This document shows positions 7,872 to 15,144 of a DNA stretch of 17,919 bases, piece after piece. Origin of the DNA: CAZVAO01 sp964625175 (GTDB lineage Bacteria; Bacillota; UBA994; PWPR01). The position numbers and the translations under genes were made by a program. Where the stretch lies: NCBI GenBank assembly GCA_964625175.1, contig CAZVAO010000046.1, positions 1-17,919 of the forward strand, written 5' to 3'. The notes beneath the pieces were generated by a model, which saw nothing but the letters and a program-made list of their open reading frames with translations, was not told where the DNA came from and did no database searches. How positions within the stretch are numbered: position 1 is the stretch's first letter; each line of letters starts with the position of its first letter.

Positions 7872-7924
7872 CACCCATCATTCTAATCCCTAACTCCGAA
7901 CACCGAAACCCTAGCCTCTAAAAC
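7872..7924. repeat. Degenerate heptanucleotide tandem repeat, block 2
   Basis: After CACCCATCAT (7872-7881), units CTAATCC, CTAACTC, CGAACAC, CGAAACC, CTAGCCT and CTAAAAC run in strict 7-bp register (7883-7924). The pattern is C-N-A-N-C-N-C, as in block 1 at 879-927, and the CACCCATCAT core is shared. The following bases up to the gap, and the first bases after it (ACTGCTTGCCTATT before, ACTGTTTACCCAAT after), look like further diverged copies. Confidence 0.55.
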
Positions 7925-7963
7925 AACTGCTTGCCTATTACTTGACAAGCATTTATGCTCACC

Positions 7964-8063
7964 NNNNNNNNNNNNNNNNNNNNNNNNNNNNNNNNNNNNN
8001 NNNNNNNNNNNNNNNNNNNNNNNNNNNNNNNNNNNNNNNNNNNNNNNNNNNNNNNNNNNNNNN
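7964..8063. other. Assembly gap (100 N)
   Basis: Exactly 100 N, the usual placeholder for a scaffold gap of unknown true length. Repeats on both sides probably caused the break. Confidence 0.98.
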
Positions 8064-8115
8064 CGAACTTCTGACCAACTGTTTACCCAATGCTTTATAC
8101 GGCTGGTTATGAAAA

Positions 8116-8250
8116 GGTTCTACCACGAAGAACACGAAGAGCACAGTGTGGGGTGATCGGCTCCGATTGAATATTTAGTCTAGGTTTTTATGAATACTAC
8201 ATACACAAAGATCTTAAACCCCTTCGTGACCTTAGTGCCCTTAGTGGTTC
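8116..8250. repeat. Inverted pair of 9-bp-period repeats
   Basis: Left arm: CACGAAGAA (8124-8132), CACGAAGAG (8133-8141) and CAC (8142-8144), preceded by GGTTCTAC. Right arm, read on the minus strand from 8250 to 8221: GAAC, then CACTAAGGG, CACTAAGGT and CACGAAGG. Both arms share the unit CACKAAGRN and a GGTTC/GAAC-type edge, in opposite orientation about 76 bp apart. I know similar CACGAAG-type repeats from spacers of many unrelated bacterial genomes, where they are often mis-called as short proteins. Confidence 0.6.
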
Positions 8251-8380
8251 AAAAATTGGATGCTGCAGGAAGGGAAGTGGATTGGGTTTGACCAACTATG
8301 AAACCACCGTTACGAAAACCTACTTTTCGTGTATACTGGTTAATATAAGAATTAAGCAGTTTGACAAGGGAGATATAACA

Positions 8381-9391
8381 ATGAATTCGACTATATTAGT
8401 GAATCTGGCTGCAGCCGTGCGTTTACGTGAGGGCAGTGAAGGGGTGCGCACCTTTTTGCGAGAAGTCTATCAGAATCAAGGGATTTCCACCAAAGCCTGC
8501 TCGCGCAATATCCGATTACCGTTACCAATCACGGCAGCACTAAAAAAAGAGGCCATTAAGGCTGGGCTGCTCGTAGAAGGCCCAACGATGCGCTTAACGC
8601 CAGTGGGGATGACTTTCTGCCAGGAACAATTGGGTTTTAATGTGCAATTCAGCTTTGTTTGTCCCCGTTGTGGTGGTTTAAAATACCTAATCCCTGAGGA
8701 GTATCAAGAAGTCCTCAGTAATCTTCAGATGTATTTGAACCATCGGCCCTCTGTTGATGTTACTCTCGACCAAGCGCATGGCACGCCCGAAACAGCGCTA
8801 CGTCGTGCTATTCTGGCGCTGGAGCAAGGGGCAATGTTTGGCAAACGAATTGCTTTACTTGGAGATGACGATCTCGTTTCCGTTGCGCTGATTCTCCTCT
8901 GGCAGGCAACCCATCCCGCTAAAGATCTGCCGCCAATCACGGTATTTGACATTGACTTACGATTGCTTGACTACATTGACAGCGTAGCCACTGAATGCAA
9001 TGCCGCAATAGAGACCGTTCACTACGATATGCGCGACCCGTGGCCAGCAGACCATACTGGCGTTTATCAAGGGGTATTTACAGATCCGCCATACACGTTG
9101 CCTGGAGCAAATTTGTTTCTTACCCGCGCCAAGCAAGCGCTACAACAGGAACTAGGCTTGCCCGTATTCTTTTCCTTTGGGCAGAAGTCACCAGCGGAAA
9201 TGATGGCAATCCAAATGGAAGTGCTAAAATTGGGGTTTGTTATCGAAGAGATTATACCCGATTTCAATCACTACGAGGGCGCGGCTATTCTGGGGAACAT
9301 CGGACAGATGTTGGTGTTAAAAACGGCTGATCGCAAAACGCCAAAGTTAGGTTGTTTCGCGGAGGCAATTTATACGCAAGACGTGCAGTAA
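8381..9391 (+). CDS. bpsA: BpsA-family N4-bis(aminopropyl)spermidine (branched polyamine) synthase
   Basis: Expected to transfer aminopropyl groups from decarboxylated S-adenosylmethionine to the internal nitrogen of spermidine, making branched polyamines, in the cytoplasm. The 336 residues begin with a winged-helix-like N-terminal region (about 1-80) and a CPRC pair (C94, C97). A Rossmann-type transferase domain follows with ALLGDDDLVS (159-167), VFDIDLRLLDYI (188-199), HYDMRDPWP (214-222) and FTDPPYTLPG (233-242). These acidic and DPPYT motifs are characteristic of BpsA and separate it from SpeE spermidine synthases. An upstream in-frame extension begins at 8282, but ATG 8381 has AAGGGAGA (8366-8373) 7 nt before it and matches the family start. 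TATACT (8332-8337) may be its -10. No other polyamine gene is nearby, so the in vivo product is inferred from the family. Confidence 0.85.
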   Translation: MNSTILVNLAAAVRLREGSEGVRTFLREVYQNQGISTKACSRNIRLPLPITAALKKEAIKAGLLVEGPTMRLTPVGMTFCQEQLGFNVQFSFVCPRCGGLKYLIPEEYQEVLSNLQMYLNHRPSVDVTLDQAHGTPETALRRAILALEQGAMFGKRIALLGDDDLVSVALILLWQATHPAKDLPPITVFDIDLRLLDYIDSVATECNAAIETVHYDMRDPWPADHTGVYQGVFTDPPYTLPGANLFLTRAKQALQQELGLPVFFSFGQKSPAEMMAIQMEVLKLGFVIEEIIPDFNHYEGAAILGNIGQMLVLKTADRKTPKLGCFAEAIYTQDVQ

Positions 9392-9412
9392 TGGTCTAAC
9401 ACAAACGCAATT

Positions 9413-9464
9413 AAAGAGAGTCATTTGCGCAAAGGTCACAACTTGGGCAGGATGGTTCTCTTTT
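9413..9464 (+). terminator. Large hairpin after bpsA, possible weak terminator
   Basis: AAAGAGAGTCAT (9413-9424) can pair with ATGGTTCTCTTT (9452-9463) with two G-U pairs, enclosing a 27-nt loop. Only four T follow the stem, so termination is uncertain. It could instead be an RNA structure. Confidence 0.4.
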
Positions 9465-9496
9465 ATGTTATTGTTTACGCTTAATCTGCATAACAT

Positions 9497-9526
9497 TTGG
9501 CAAAAAATCGCAACATCCTTTATAAT
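9497..9526 (+). promoter_or_regulatory. whiA promoter
   Basis: TTGGCA (9497-9502) and a perfect TATAAT (9521-9526) are 18 bp apart, a strong sigma-A-type promoter. Just upstream, ATGTTAT (9465-9471) and ATAACAT (9490-9496) form an inverted repeat that could be an operator. Confidence 0.75.
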
Positions 9527-9590
9527 GGAAGGGGTAGAGACTTGTTTAGATTTTCCTGGATAAGCAGAGTGCCAGGGGGAGGTGCGTTCA

Positions 9591-10538
9591 GTGACTTTTA
9601 CCTCAGATGTGAAGAGCGCATGTGTGAGACATGCGGAAATTGATGACTGTTGTCGTGCTAGTGAGTTGGCCGCTTTTATCCGCCTAAATGGGGTGCTGGA
9701 GCTCGGGGGAGCCGGTAAGCTTGGGTTAAGCATGCGCACGGAGAATCCTGCGACTGCGCGCTATATCTATCGATCACTGAAGACATTAAGCCGTCTGCCG
9801 ACGCATGTCTATATGCGCCAAAAGACCAAGCTGCGCAAAAACTATACTTATTTGGTAAGCGTTCGACCAACCGTGGATACGAAGCAATTCTTGATCGACC
9901 TTGGTATGATGGATGAGAGTTACGCGATCATTCCGGGTGTGGCAAAGAAGTTCATCGAAAGGCAATGCTGTCGACGTGCTTATTTGAGGGGCTGTTTCTT
10001 AGCGTCTGGAACAGTAAGCGATCCAAAGAGCGGAAGTTATCATTGCGAAATTCTAACGCATGATGATATTCACAAGAACGATGTCCGCCGCCTATCCCAT
10101 ATGGAAGAAATTATTTGGCATCAAATTGTGCGCAAGAAGGATCTAATTCTTTACTTGAAGGATGGTGAACAAATAACCACCTTTCTTGCTACAATTGGGG
10201 CATCTACTGCCGCATTGGCCTATGAAGATACCCGTACCTATCGGGGATTACGTAACCACGCCAATCGCCTCAAGAATTCTGATGCGGCAAATCTAACAAA
10301 AACAGTTCACACAGCGGTTCGACAGCAGGAGAAAATTCGCACGATTGCGGAGATGATTGGTTTGGATGAGCTTCCACTCGATTTGCGGGAGATTGCTGAA
10401 TTGCGTATGGGAGAGGATGGCACGGAGTTGAGTTTAGCGGATATCGGTGCAAGTTTGACTAATCCCCTCAGCAAGTCTGCCGTCAATTATCGGTTACGCA
10501 AAATAGAAGCGCTTGCTGATAAACTGGAGTCTCGCTAG
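9591..10538 (+). CDS. whiA: WhiA-type DNA-binding protein
   Basis: WhiA is a conserved Gram-positive DNA-binding protein related to LAGLIDADG homing endonucleases. It acts as a sporulation regulator in actinomycetes and affects division and chromosome organisation in Bacillota. The 315 residues show the N-terminal FTSDVKSA start, CCRASELAAFIRLNG, RRAYLRGCFLASGTVSDP (about 124-141), LILYLKDGEQITTFLATIG, an ANLTKTVHTAVRQQEKI helix, and the C-terminal helix-turn-helix ending KSAVNYRLRKIEALADKL. GTG 9591 is preferred over GTG 9582, because GGGGGAGG (9575-9582) is then 8 nt upstream and WhiA proteins normally begin at this residue. It has its own promoter. The usual neighbours rapZ and yvcK are absent; bpsA precedes it and the glycolytic operon follows. 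One internal segment (about 157-176) is unusually diverged. Confidence 0.93.
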   Translation: MTFTSDVKSACVRHAEIDDCCRASELAAFIRLNGVLELGGAGKLGLSMRTENPATARYIYRSLKTLSRLPTHVYMRQKTKLRKNYTYLVSVRPTVDTKQFLIDLGMMDESYAIIPGVAKKFIERQCCRRAYLRGCFLASGTVSDPKSGSYHCEILTHDDIHKNDVRRLSHMEEIIWHQIVRKKDLILYLKDGEQITTFLATIGASTAALAYEDTRTYRGLRNHANRLKNSDAANLTKTVHTAVRQQEKIRTIAEMIGLDELPLDLREIAELRMGEDGTELSLADIGASLTNPLSKSAVNYRLRKIEALADKLESR

Positions 10539-10596
10539 GTAATATTGTGAATCAAGAAGTTTTACAGCAAAGGTTGCGAAATTAATTAGATTAACA

Positions 10597-10625
10597 TTGA
10601 ACATTGTAAGTGACAAGAGTAAAAT
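10597..10625 (+). promoter_or_regulatory. Promoter of the glycolytic operon
   Basis: TTGAAC (10597-10602) and TAAAAT (10620-10625), spacing 17, fit a sigma-A promoter about 45 bp before gapA. The direct repeat AACATTGAACATTG (10593-10606) covers the -35 element and could be a regulator site. There is no cggR gene beside it. Confidence 0.65.
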
Positions 10626-10670
10626 GGATGAGTGGATATAAGCTTAATTATAAATAGGAGGATCTTGAAA

Positions 10671-11690
10671 ATGACAGAAAGAACAGCAGTAAAAGTTGGG
10701 ATCAATGGTTTTGGGAGAATTGGACGTCAGGTGTTCCGCATTGCACATAATAACCCTGCGATTGAAATTGTCGCAATCAATGACCTAGGTTCAGCTGAAC
10801 AAATGGCGTTCCTTTTGCAGCACGATAGCAACTATCGGGCCTTTGACGCAGAGGTAACAACAAATGGCGAAAACATTGTGGTGGACGGTCGAGAAATTGC
10901 TGTCTTTACTGAACGTGATCCTGCAAAGCTAGAGTGGGCCAAATATGGTGCAGATATTGTGATCGAATCGACGGGTGTTTTCCGCGACCGTGCGAAGGCC
11001 GCTTTGCATATGACGGGTGGCGCCAAAAAAGTATTGATCTCAGCCCCTGGCAAAAATTCAGACTGTACCATCGTTATGGGTGTTAATGAAGAAGTGTACT
11101 GTGCAGCAGAACATGACATTATTTCGAATGCATCTTGCACCACGAACTGTTTGGCTCCAGTCGTCAAAGTGATTGATGATCAGTTCGGGCTGGTACGCGG
11201 TTTCATGACAACAGTTCACTCTTATACCAACGACCAGAACATTCTTGATGGTCCACATAAAGATTTTCGCCGCGCCCGTGCAGCCGCGGTTTCAATTATT
11301 CCAACTTCAACTGGGGCTGCTCAAGCAATCGGTGATGTATTACCGCAACTTAAAGGAAAACTTGAGGGTGCAGCTATGCGCGTACCCACACCAACGGGTT
11401 CACTGGTTGATCTAACGATAGAAGTCGCTAAAGATGTGACAGCCGAGGAACTCAATGCCGCATTTGAAGCCGCCGCCGCTGGACATATGAAGGGTTTTCT
11501 CGGAGTCAGTTATGAGCCACTAGTATCTGTCGATTATATCGGTGATAGCCGGTCTTCGATTGTCGATGCCTTATCTACCAAAGTAATCGGTGGCAAGCTC
11601 GTTAAGGTTCTGTCTTGGTATGATAACGAATGGGGTTATTCTAGCCGCATGGTCGATCTGGCAATCTATGTGGGTAGCAAAGGATTATAG
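10671..11690 (+). CDS. gapA: Glyceraldehyde-3-phosphate dehydrogenase, glycolytic (NAD-type)
   Basis: Oxidises glyceraldehyde 3-phosphate to 1,3-bisphosphoglycerate with NAD+ and phosphate. The 339 residues contain the Rossmann loop GINGFGRIGRQ (10-20) and the NDL motif with D38, whose acidic side chain favours NAD over NADP. The catalytic cysteine C156 is in SNASCTTNCLAP and H183 in TTVHSY. The PTSTGAA and SWYDNEWGYS motifs are also present. A longer in-frame start at 10632 exists, but ATG 10671 has TAGGAGGA (10655-10662) 8 nt upstream. It is the first gene of gapA-pgk-tpiA-gpmI-eno, and pgk starts 5 nt after its stop. The ILDGPHKDFRRARAAA segment resembles the glycolytic GapA form more than gluconeogenic GapB. 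It is one of the most secure calls in the window. Confidence 0.97.
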   Translation: MTERTAVKVGINGFGRIGRQVFRIAHNNPAIEIVAINDLGSAEQMAFLLQHDSNYRAFDAEVTTNGENIVVDGREIAVFTERDPAKLEWAKYGADIVIESTGVFRDRAKAALHMTGGAKKVLISAPGKNSDCTIVMGVNEEVYCAAEHDIISNASCTTNCLAPVVKVIDDQFGLVRGFMTTVHSYTNDQNILDGPHKDFRRARAAAVSIIPTSTGAAQAIGDVLPQLKGKLEGAAMRVPTPTGSLVDLTIEVAKDVTAEELNAAFEAAAAGHMKGFLGVSYEPLVSVDYIGDSRSSIVDALSTKVIGGKLVKVLSWYDNEWGYSSRMVDLAIYVGSKGL

Positions 11691-11695
11691 GACGT

Positions 11696-12883
11696 ATGAA
11701 TAAATATTTAATTCACGATTTCGCTGTTAAAGATCAAAAAGTTTTAGTTCGGGTTGATTTTAATGTTCCACTCAATAGGGGTGTTGTGGTAGATGATACT
11801 CGCATCCAAGCCGCCCTCCCAACAATTAAAGATTTGCTTAACCGAGGGGCTGCTGTCATCTTGATGAGCCACCTTGGCCGACCGAAAGGAACAGTAAAAC
11901 CTGAGTTTACATTAGCCCCTGTGGCCGCTTATTTAGGGGATATAATTGATGCCCCAGTTCGATTTATCGCGCATATCATCGGCCCAGAAGTCGATCAGGC
12001 TGTTTCTGAACTCAAGGGTGGAGAGGTGCTAATGCTCGAAAACTTGCGCTTTGACCCGCGAGAGACGCAGAATGACCCCGAATTTGCCGCAGAGTTAGCG
12101 AAGTTGGCCGATCTTTATGTGAATGATGCCTTTGGTGTTAGCCATCGAGCACATGCCTCTGTGGAGGCCTTGCCACGCCTAATGGAAGGGCGTAATGCGG
12201 CGGGCTACTTACTGGAGAAAGAGATCGTTTATGCCAATAAAATGCTTAAGAATCCCGCTCGACCCTTTACGGCCGTTCTTGGTGGTGCAAAAGTCAGTGA
12301 TAAGATTACGGTTATAGAATCCTTGTTGGAAAAAGTCGATAATTTGATCATCGGTGGCGGTATGGCCAACACATTTCTCAAGGCAATGGGTTATGGCGTG
12401 GGGAAATCACTTGTCGAAGCAGACAAAGTTGAGTTAGCTCATCGATTAATGGTTAAAGCCCAGGGGATGGGTGTTGGGTTATTCTTGCCGGTGGATGTTG
12501 TGACTGCGGCAGAGTTTTTAGCGACCTCAACCCCGCATTATTACGCAGCGGATGCGGTTCCAGCTGAAGAAATGATTTTAGATATCGGACCCGCAACGTG
12601 TGAAATTTTTGTGGCCGTTTTGAAGGAGTCAAAGTTAGTGGTTTGGAATGGTCCAATGGGCGTATTTGAGATGCCTGCTTTTGCGAGTGGCACGCGCACA
12701 ATGGCGGCTTATTTAGCGGTTTGTCCTGCCGAAGTTGTGGTAGGTGGGGGCGATTCAGCTGCCGCTGTTAAGCAATTGGGGTATAGCGAGAAAATGGATC
12801 ATATTTCAACAGGCGGCGGTGCATTCCTAGAATTGATGGAAGGTAAAATTTTACCGGGTCTAGCTGCTTTAACAGAAAAGTAG
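11696..12883 (+). CDS. pgk: Phosphoglycerate kinase
   Basis: Transfers the acyl phosphate of 1,3-bisphosphoglycerate to ADP, yielding ATP and 3-phosphoglycerate. The 395 residues are of normal length. The N-terminal substrate-binding motifs are VRVDFNVP (18-25, with D21 and N23), DDTRI (R36) and SHLGRPKG (58-65). The ENLRFDPRE, ALGGAKVSDKI-like (VLGGAKVSDKI) and C-terminal VGGGDSAAAVK nucleotide motifs are present. The last conserved block reads STGGGAFLELMEG where most homologues have STGGGASLE; the S to F change is local and the rest is intact. It begins 5 nt after gapA, with AGGA at 11688-11691 close to the start, so coupling to gapA translation is likely. tpiA follows after 9 nt. Confidence 0.96.
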   Translation: MNKYLIHDFAVKDQKVLVRVDFNVPLNRGVVVDDTRIQAALPTIKDLLNRGAAVILMSHLGRPKGTVKPEFTLAPVAAYLGDIIDAPVRFIAHIIGPEVDQAVSELKGGEVLMLENLRFDPRETQNDPEFAAELAKLADLYVNDAFGVSHRAHASVEALPRLMEGRNAAGYLLEKEIVYANKMLKNPARPFTAVLGGAKVSDKITVIESLLEKVDNLIIGGGMANTFLKAMGYGVGKSLVEADKVELAHRLMVKAQGMGVGLFLPVDVVTAAEFLATSTPHYYAADAVPAEEMILDIGPATCEIFVAVLKESKLVVWNGPMGVFEMPAFASGTRTMAAYLAVCPAEVVVGGGDSAAAVKQLGYSEKMDHISTGGGAFLELMEGKILPGLAALTEK

Positions 12884-12892
12884 GAGATAATT

Positions 12893-13648
12893 ATGCGTAA
12901 GCCAATTATTGCTGGGAATCATAAAATGAACTTAACGCCTACTCAAACGGCAGCATTACTACGCGATCTCAAAGCGGCTACGAAAGCGACAACAGGAGTA
13001 CAAACGATTGTATTTCCCCCGTTTACCTCGCTCGTTGTAGCGAATGAAATCGTAGCGAATAGTCCCATCGAACTGGGGGCTCAAAATATCCACCAGGCAC
13101 CCAAAGGGGCCTATACAGGAGAGATTTCAGCGGCTATGATTGCTGAGGTCGGCTGCCAATGGGTAATCTGTGGCCATTCCGAGCGCAGGCAACTCTTTGG
13201 TGAGTCCAATGTCGTGGTGCGAGATAAAGTGAGAGCAGCAATTGAGGCAGGTTTGTCGCCAATCCTCTGTGTCGGAGAGACCTTGGATGAACGCAATGCC
13301 GCACGTACTAAAGAAGTATTAAGAGATCAATTGAGTGGTAGCTTGTCCGGCTTAGCCGCTAACGAATTACAGAATCTAGTCATTGCTTACGAGCCGGTTT
13401 GGGCAATTGGCACGGGGATGACAGCTACGCCGAGCGATGCCGAGAATGGTTGTTGCTATTTGCGCAGCGTGCTGGGCGAATTGTACGGTAGTAATTTGGC
13501 GCTGAGCACTCGGATCCTCTACGGTGGTAGCGTTAAGCCAAATAATATTGTTACGTTAATGGCAGAAGAAAATATTGATGGAGCTTTGGTGGGTGGAGCG
13601 AGTCTTACGAGTGAGGCCTTCAGCGCTATTGTTAACTATCATGAGTAA
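12893..13648 (+). CDS. tpiA: Triosephosphate isomerase
   Basis: Interconverts dihydroxyacetone phosphate and glyceraldehyde 3-phosphate, feeding the gapA step. The 251-residue TIM barrel keeps all catalytic residues: N9 and K11 in GNHKMN, H95 in CGHSERR, E167 in YEPVWAIGTG (loop 6 hinge), and the phosphate-binding YGGSVKPNN and LVGGASL segments. Position 10 is His where most bacterial enzymes have Trp (some eukaryotic ones have Phe). AGGAGAT (12883-12889) is the ribosome binding site. Its stop overlaps the gpmI start in ATGAGTAA. Confidence 0.96.
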   Translation: MRKPIIAGNHKMNLTPTQTAALLRDLKAATKATTGVQTIVFPPFTSLVVANEIVANSPIELGAQNIHQAPKGAYTGEISAAMIAEVGCQWVICGHSERRQLFGESNVVVRDKVRAAIEAGLSPILCVGETLDERNAARTKEVLRDQLSGSLSGLAANELQNLVIAYEPVWAIGTGMTATPSDAENGCCYLRSVLGELYGSNLALSTRILYGGSVKPNNIVTLMAEENIDGALVGGASLTSEAFSAIVNYHE

Positions 13649-15140
13649 GAAAGCGCTATTGGTCATTATGGACGGGTTTGGTATGACGCAAGACCCGGCC
13701 GTTTCGGCAATCGCCCAGGCCAATACACCGAATTTAGACGACTTGATGGTAACCTACCCAACAACAACGTTAAAGACCTCAGGTGTTGATGTTGGATTAA
13801 TGGCTGGCCAAATGGGTGACAGCAATGTCGGGCACCTCAATATTGGCGCGGGCAGAATTATCTGGCAGATGCTTCCACGAATTATGCAGAGCATAGCTGA
13901 CGAGAGCTTCTATACCGAACCTGTTCTGATTAACGCGGTACAGAAAGCCCGTGTGAATTCTGAGACCCTGCATATCATGGGTTTAGTTTCCGATGGTGGG
14001 GTGCATAGCCATATTATAGAGATTAAGGCCTTGCTCGAATTAGTGAAGCGACAGGGGCCTGTTCCAGTCGCGATTCACGCTTTTTTAGATGGTCGGGATG
14101 TTCCACCGCAAAGTGCTAAGCAGTATATTGGGCAAGTGGAGCAGTGGTGTGCAGAATATCCTTTTGCACATTTAGCGACGGTCAGTGGACGCTTCTATGC
14201 GATGGATCGTGATCAGCGTTGGGCGCGCACGGATTTAGCTGTTCAGGCTTTAATGCGGGGTCAGGGTGTTGAGGCAAATTCAGGGTTAGAAGCGCTTGAT
14301 GCTTCCTATGCAAAAGCAATCAATGATGAATTTGTTTTGCCGACGGTCATTAAGGCTCAGAATAGACCGGTGGCCATGATGGCACCTGGCGAAACGGTAA
14401 TCTATATTAACTTTCGGGCCGATCGGGCCCGCCAATTGAGTGCCAAACTTTTAGAACAAGGGGTTACAGTCATTGGGATGGCCCAATACGACGCGGCCTT
14501 GCAGATGCCGGTGGTTTTCCCCCCGCAACCGATTCACGACACATTGGGTGAAGTCATTAGCAAGGCTGGATTGAAGCAAGTTCGGGCTGCTGAGACTGAG
14601 AAGTATGCGCATGTGACGTTCTTCTTCAACGGAGGCCGCGAAGTGAGTTGGCCTGGCGAAGACCGAATCCTCGTTCCATCGCCACAAATCGCGACTTATG
14701 ACTTGCAGCCTGAGATGAGCGCAACGGAAGTAACAGCGCGTTTATTGGACAAGCTTGCCTGTGATAAGCCAGCATTAACGGTCGTCAATTTTGCAAATTG
14801 TGACATGGTGGGCCATACTGGGATTATGACTGCTGCAATCAAAGCGGTTGAAACGGTAGATCGTTGTGTTGGGGAAATCGTCAACACATTAGATTTAAAT
14901 GAGTACGCTATAGTGATTACTGCTGACCATGGCAATGCTGAGCAGATGGGTACACCAGAGAAACCATACACAGCCCATACACTGAATGAAGTTCCTTGCA
15001 TCATTGTTGATTCTGATGTAGCTTCTCTCCATAAGGGGGGGCGGTTAGCGGATATTGCGCCTACTCTGTTAGACCTAATGGGGATTCCTCAACCAGAAGC
15101 CATGACCGGCAGGTCGTTAATTAATAAGCGAAAGAGGTAA
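13641..15140 (+). CDS. gpmI: 2,3-bisphosphoglycerate-independent phosphoglycerate mutase
   Basis: Isomerises 3-phosphoglycerate to 2-phosphoglycerate through a phosphoserine intermediate and needs two Mn2+ ions. The 499 residues belong to the alkaline-phosphatase superfamily. D11 in VIMDGFG and S61 in GQMGDSNVGHLNIGAGR are the metal-binding and nucleophile positions. DGRDVPP, FRADRAR, NFANCDMVGHTG and TADHGNAEQM carry the other metal and substrate ligands. The nucleophile motif is GDSNVGH instead of the common GNSEVGH. A longer in-frame start at 13575 would lie inside tpiA. ATG 13641 matches the family start and overlaps the tpiA stop by 8 nt (ATGAGTAA). There is no Shine-Dalgarno sequence at normal spacing, so translation probably depends on ribosomes finishing tpiA. 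Confidence 0.95.
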   Translation: MSKKALLVIMDGFGMTQDPAVSAIAQANTPNLDDLMVTYPTTTLKTSGVDVGLMAGQMGDSNVGHLNIGAGRIIWQMLPRIMQSIADESFYTEPVLINAVQKARVNSETLHIMGLVSDGGVHSHIIEIKALLELVKRQGPVPVAIHAFLDGRDVPPQSAKQYIGQVEQWCAEYPFAHLATVSGRFYAMDRDQRWARTDLAVQALMRGQGVEANSGLEALDASYAKAINDEFVLPTVIKAQNRPVAMMAPGETVIYINFRADRARQLSAKLLEQGVTVIGMAQYDAALQMPVVFPPQPIHDTLGEVISKAGLKQVRAAETEKYAHVTFFFNGGREVSWPGEDRILVPSPQIATYDLQPEMSATEVTARLLDKLACDKPALTVVNFANCDMVGHTGIMTAAIKAVETVDRCVGEIVNTLDLNEYAIVITADHGNAEQMGTPEKPYTAHTLNEVPCIIVDSDVASLHKGGRLADIAPTLLDLMGIPQPEAMTGRSLINKRKR

Positions 15141-15144
15141 TGAA

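Larger units (their letters stand above)
7828..8380. other. Repeat-rich non-coding region containing the scaffold gap
   Basis: The 553-bp interval between the glucosaminidase terminator and bpsA holds heptamer-type repeats, 100 N, an inverted pair of 9-bp-period repeats and the bpsA leader. No credible gene is visible in the determined bases; translations across the N run or the repeats are artefacts. Something could be missing in the gap. Confidence 0.6.

Noticed and set aside
7959..8144. Minus-strand ORF reading into the N run (MLFVFFVVEPF...)
   Set aside because: Half of it is undetermined sequence, and the determined half is the translation of the CACGAAG-type repeat, a known source of false protein calls.
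8116..8250. Insertion sequence bounded by inverted repeats
   Set aside because: Only about 76 bp lie between the arms, no transposase is present and no target-site duplication is evident; kept only as a repeat pair.
8282..8380. Longer start for the bpsA reading frame
   Set aside because: The extra 33 codons contain the promoter-like TATACT and the ribosome binding site; ATG 8381 fits the family and the AAGGGAGA spacing.
10632..10670. Longer start for gapA
   Set aside because: It would put TAGGAGGA inside the gene; ATG 10671 gives the standard GapA N-terminus.
13575..13640. Longer start for gpmI inside tpiA
   Set aside because: The extra residues have no GpmI similarity; they are tpiA read in another frame.
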